In this document: one piece after another, positions 63,291-64,000 of the stretch | How positions within the stretch are numbered: position 1 is the first letter of the stretch | Layout: every line of letters starts with the position of its first letter | NCBI RefSeq assembly: GCF_029212575.1 | Contig: NZ_JARGPK010000056.1 | Coordinates: forward strand, 186,001-250,000 | From: Antarcticimicrobium sp. | GTDB lineage: Bacteria > Pseudomonadota > Alphaproteobacteria > Rhodobacterales > Rhodobacteraceae | DNA length: 64,000 bases | Direction of reading: 5' to 3' | Position numbers and translations under genes: made by a program | Notes under the pieces: model-generated | What the model was told of the DNA's origin: nothing | Seen by the model: only the letters and a program-made list of their open reading frames with translations | The model's database searches: none

Positions 63291-64000
63291 ATGAAACCGA
63301 TCCGCCTGATGGCCGGGTTCTTCACCGTCGGCGTCTGGACGCTGGCCAGCCGCGTGCTGGGCTTTCTGCGCGACGCGATGATCCTCGCGCTGCTCGGCAC
63401 CGGCCCACTTTACGAGGCCTATGTGGTCGCCTTCCGGCTGCCCAACCTGTTCCGCCGCTTCTTCGCCGAGGGCGCCTTCAACATGGCCTTCGTGCCGATG
63501 TTCTCGAAAAAGTTCGAGACCGGGGAAAACCCGCAGCGCTTTGCCGAGGATGCACTCAGCGGGCTGGCCTCGGTGCTGATCGTGCTGACGCTGCTCGCGC
63601 AGGTGGCGATGCCCTGGCTGATCTTTGCCATGGCCAGCGGCTTTTCCGGGCAGGAACAATTCGCGCTGTCAGTGGACTTCGGGCGTATCGCCTTTCCCTA
63701 TATCCTGTTCATCTCGCTGGCGGCGCTGTTCTCGGGCATCCTCAATGCCACCGGCCGGTTCGCCGCCGCCGCAGCAGCACCTGTGCTGCTGAACGTGCTG
63801 CTGGTCTCGGCCATGGCGGCGGCGCATTGGCTGGGCGGCAACGTCGCCCAGGCGCTGATCTGGGCGATCCCGGCGGCGGGCGTGGCGCAACTGGCGCTGG
63901 TCTGGCGCGCCGCGGCTCAGGCCGGGTTCCCGCTGCGGCCGCGCCGCCCGCGCTGGACACCGGAACTGGCCCGGCTGGTGCGGGTGGCGATCCCCGCCGC
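63291..64000 (+). CDS. murJ: Lipid II flippase MurJ (5' part, runs off the window)
   Basis: The first 236 residues of a MurJ/MviN-family flippase. The start MKPIRLMAGFFTVGVWTLASRVLGFLRDAMIL is typical (given here in two runs: MKPIRLMAGFFTVGVW and TLASRVLGFLRDAMIL). RLPNLFRRFFAEGAFNMAFVP carries conserved residues that line the cavity. At least five transmembrane helices are in the visible part. MurJ flips lipid II for RodA, PBP2 and the divisome. The gene is truncated only because the window ends. Confidence 0.95.
   Translation, partial: MKPIRLMAGFFTVGVWTLASRVLGFLRDAMILALLGTGPLYEAYVVAFRLPNLFRRFFAEGAFNMAFVPMFSKKFETGENPQRFAEDALSGLASVLIVLTLLAQVAMPWLIFAMASGFSGQEQFALSVDFGRIAFPYILFISLAALFSGILNATGRFAAAAAAPVLLNVLLVSAMAAAHWLGGNVAQALIWAIPAAGVAQLALVWRAAAQAGFPLRPRRPRWTPELARLVRVAIPA

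Overview
The window reads as a chromosomal segment of a GC-rich alphaproteobacterium of the Rhodobacterales, most likely the marine Roseobacter group. Supporting traits are a class I lysyl-tRNA synthetase, a Rhodobacter-type second heat-shock sigma factor (rpoH2) behind an RpoE-like promoter, a type I sulfide:quinone reductase, the mreBCD-mrdA-rodA cluster preceded by leuA, and generally GC-rich third codon positions. I see no rRNA, tRNA, CRISPR array, integrase or transposase. Most of the window is core genome with compact operons and many 4-base ATGA overlaps. Family calls rest on motifs and my knowledge of the families; no database search was run.

Layout. 0.2-2.4 kb: rhodanese and universal stress protein (candidate FNR box upstream), then an orphan ParA-like ATPase with an ABM-domain protein. 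2.5-6 kb: a small secreted protein, a PNPOx-fold protein and a beta-helix pectate-lyase-like protein. 6.2-8.1 kb: lysS, whose 3' end is tandemly duplicated together with a REP-like palindrome. 8.2-13.6 kb: TerB-like protein, PBP4-type dacB, nadD, siderophore-interacting flavoprotein, ettA. 13.6-14.6 kb: an AT-rich DUF4238 gene directly abutting ettA, the clearest foreign insert. 14.8-18.6 kb: small envelope genes, trxC, an L,D-transpeptidase next to a JAMM-like protein, and a cold-shock gene. 18.7-25 kb: tesA divergent from an ABC transporter, an NsrR-like regulator, a gamma-glutamylcyclotransferase-like gene, gltX. 25-34 kb: metallo-beta-lactamase-fold hydrolase, amino-acid oxidase, DMT exporter, nadE, a MORN-repeat protein, a lower-GC methyltransferase, and sqr.

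34.5-43 kb: a leuA attenuation leader (short leader peptide leuL plus mutually exclusive hairpins) and leuA, then the rod-shape cluster mreB-mreC-mreD-mrdA-rodA, then ghrA. 43-54 kb: M3 oligopeptidase, an RTX subtilase, moeB-dut-coaBC, chaN with rpoH2, cobalamin genes cobP and a phosphatase, and a GST. 54-64 kb: comM, a frameshifted alpha/beta hydrolase, gshB, yraN and rsmI divergent from an lpoA-like lipoprotein, glnD, and the 5' part of murJ.

Themes. Several genes concern envelope growth (dacB, L,D-transpeptidase, mreBCD-mrdA-rodA, lpoA-like, murJ), redox and stress (usp, trxC, NsrR-like, sqr, rpoH2, gshB, GST) and cofactors (nadD, nadE, coaBC, moeB, cobP). Non-coding signals I consider most informative are the leu attenuator, the RpoE-type promoter of rpoH2, three FNR-like boxes, the REP/lysS-tail duplication, and the nine-repeat internal duplication in the MORN protein.
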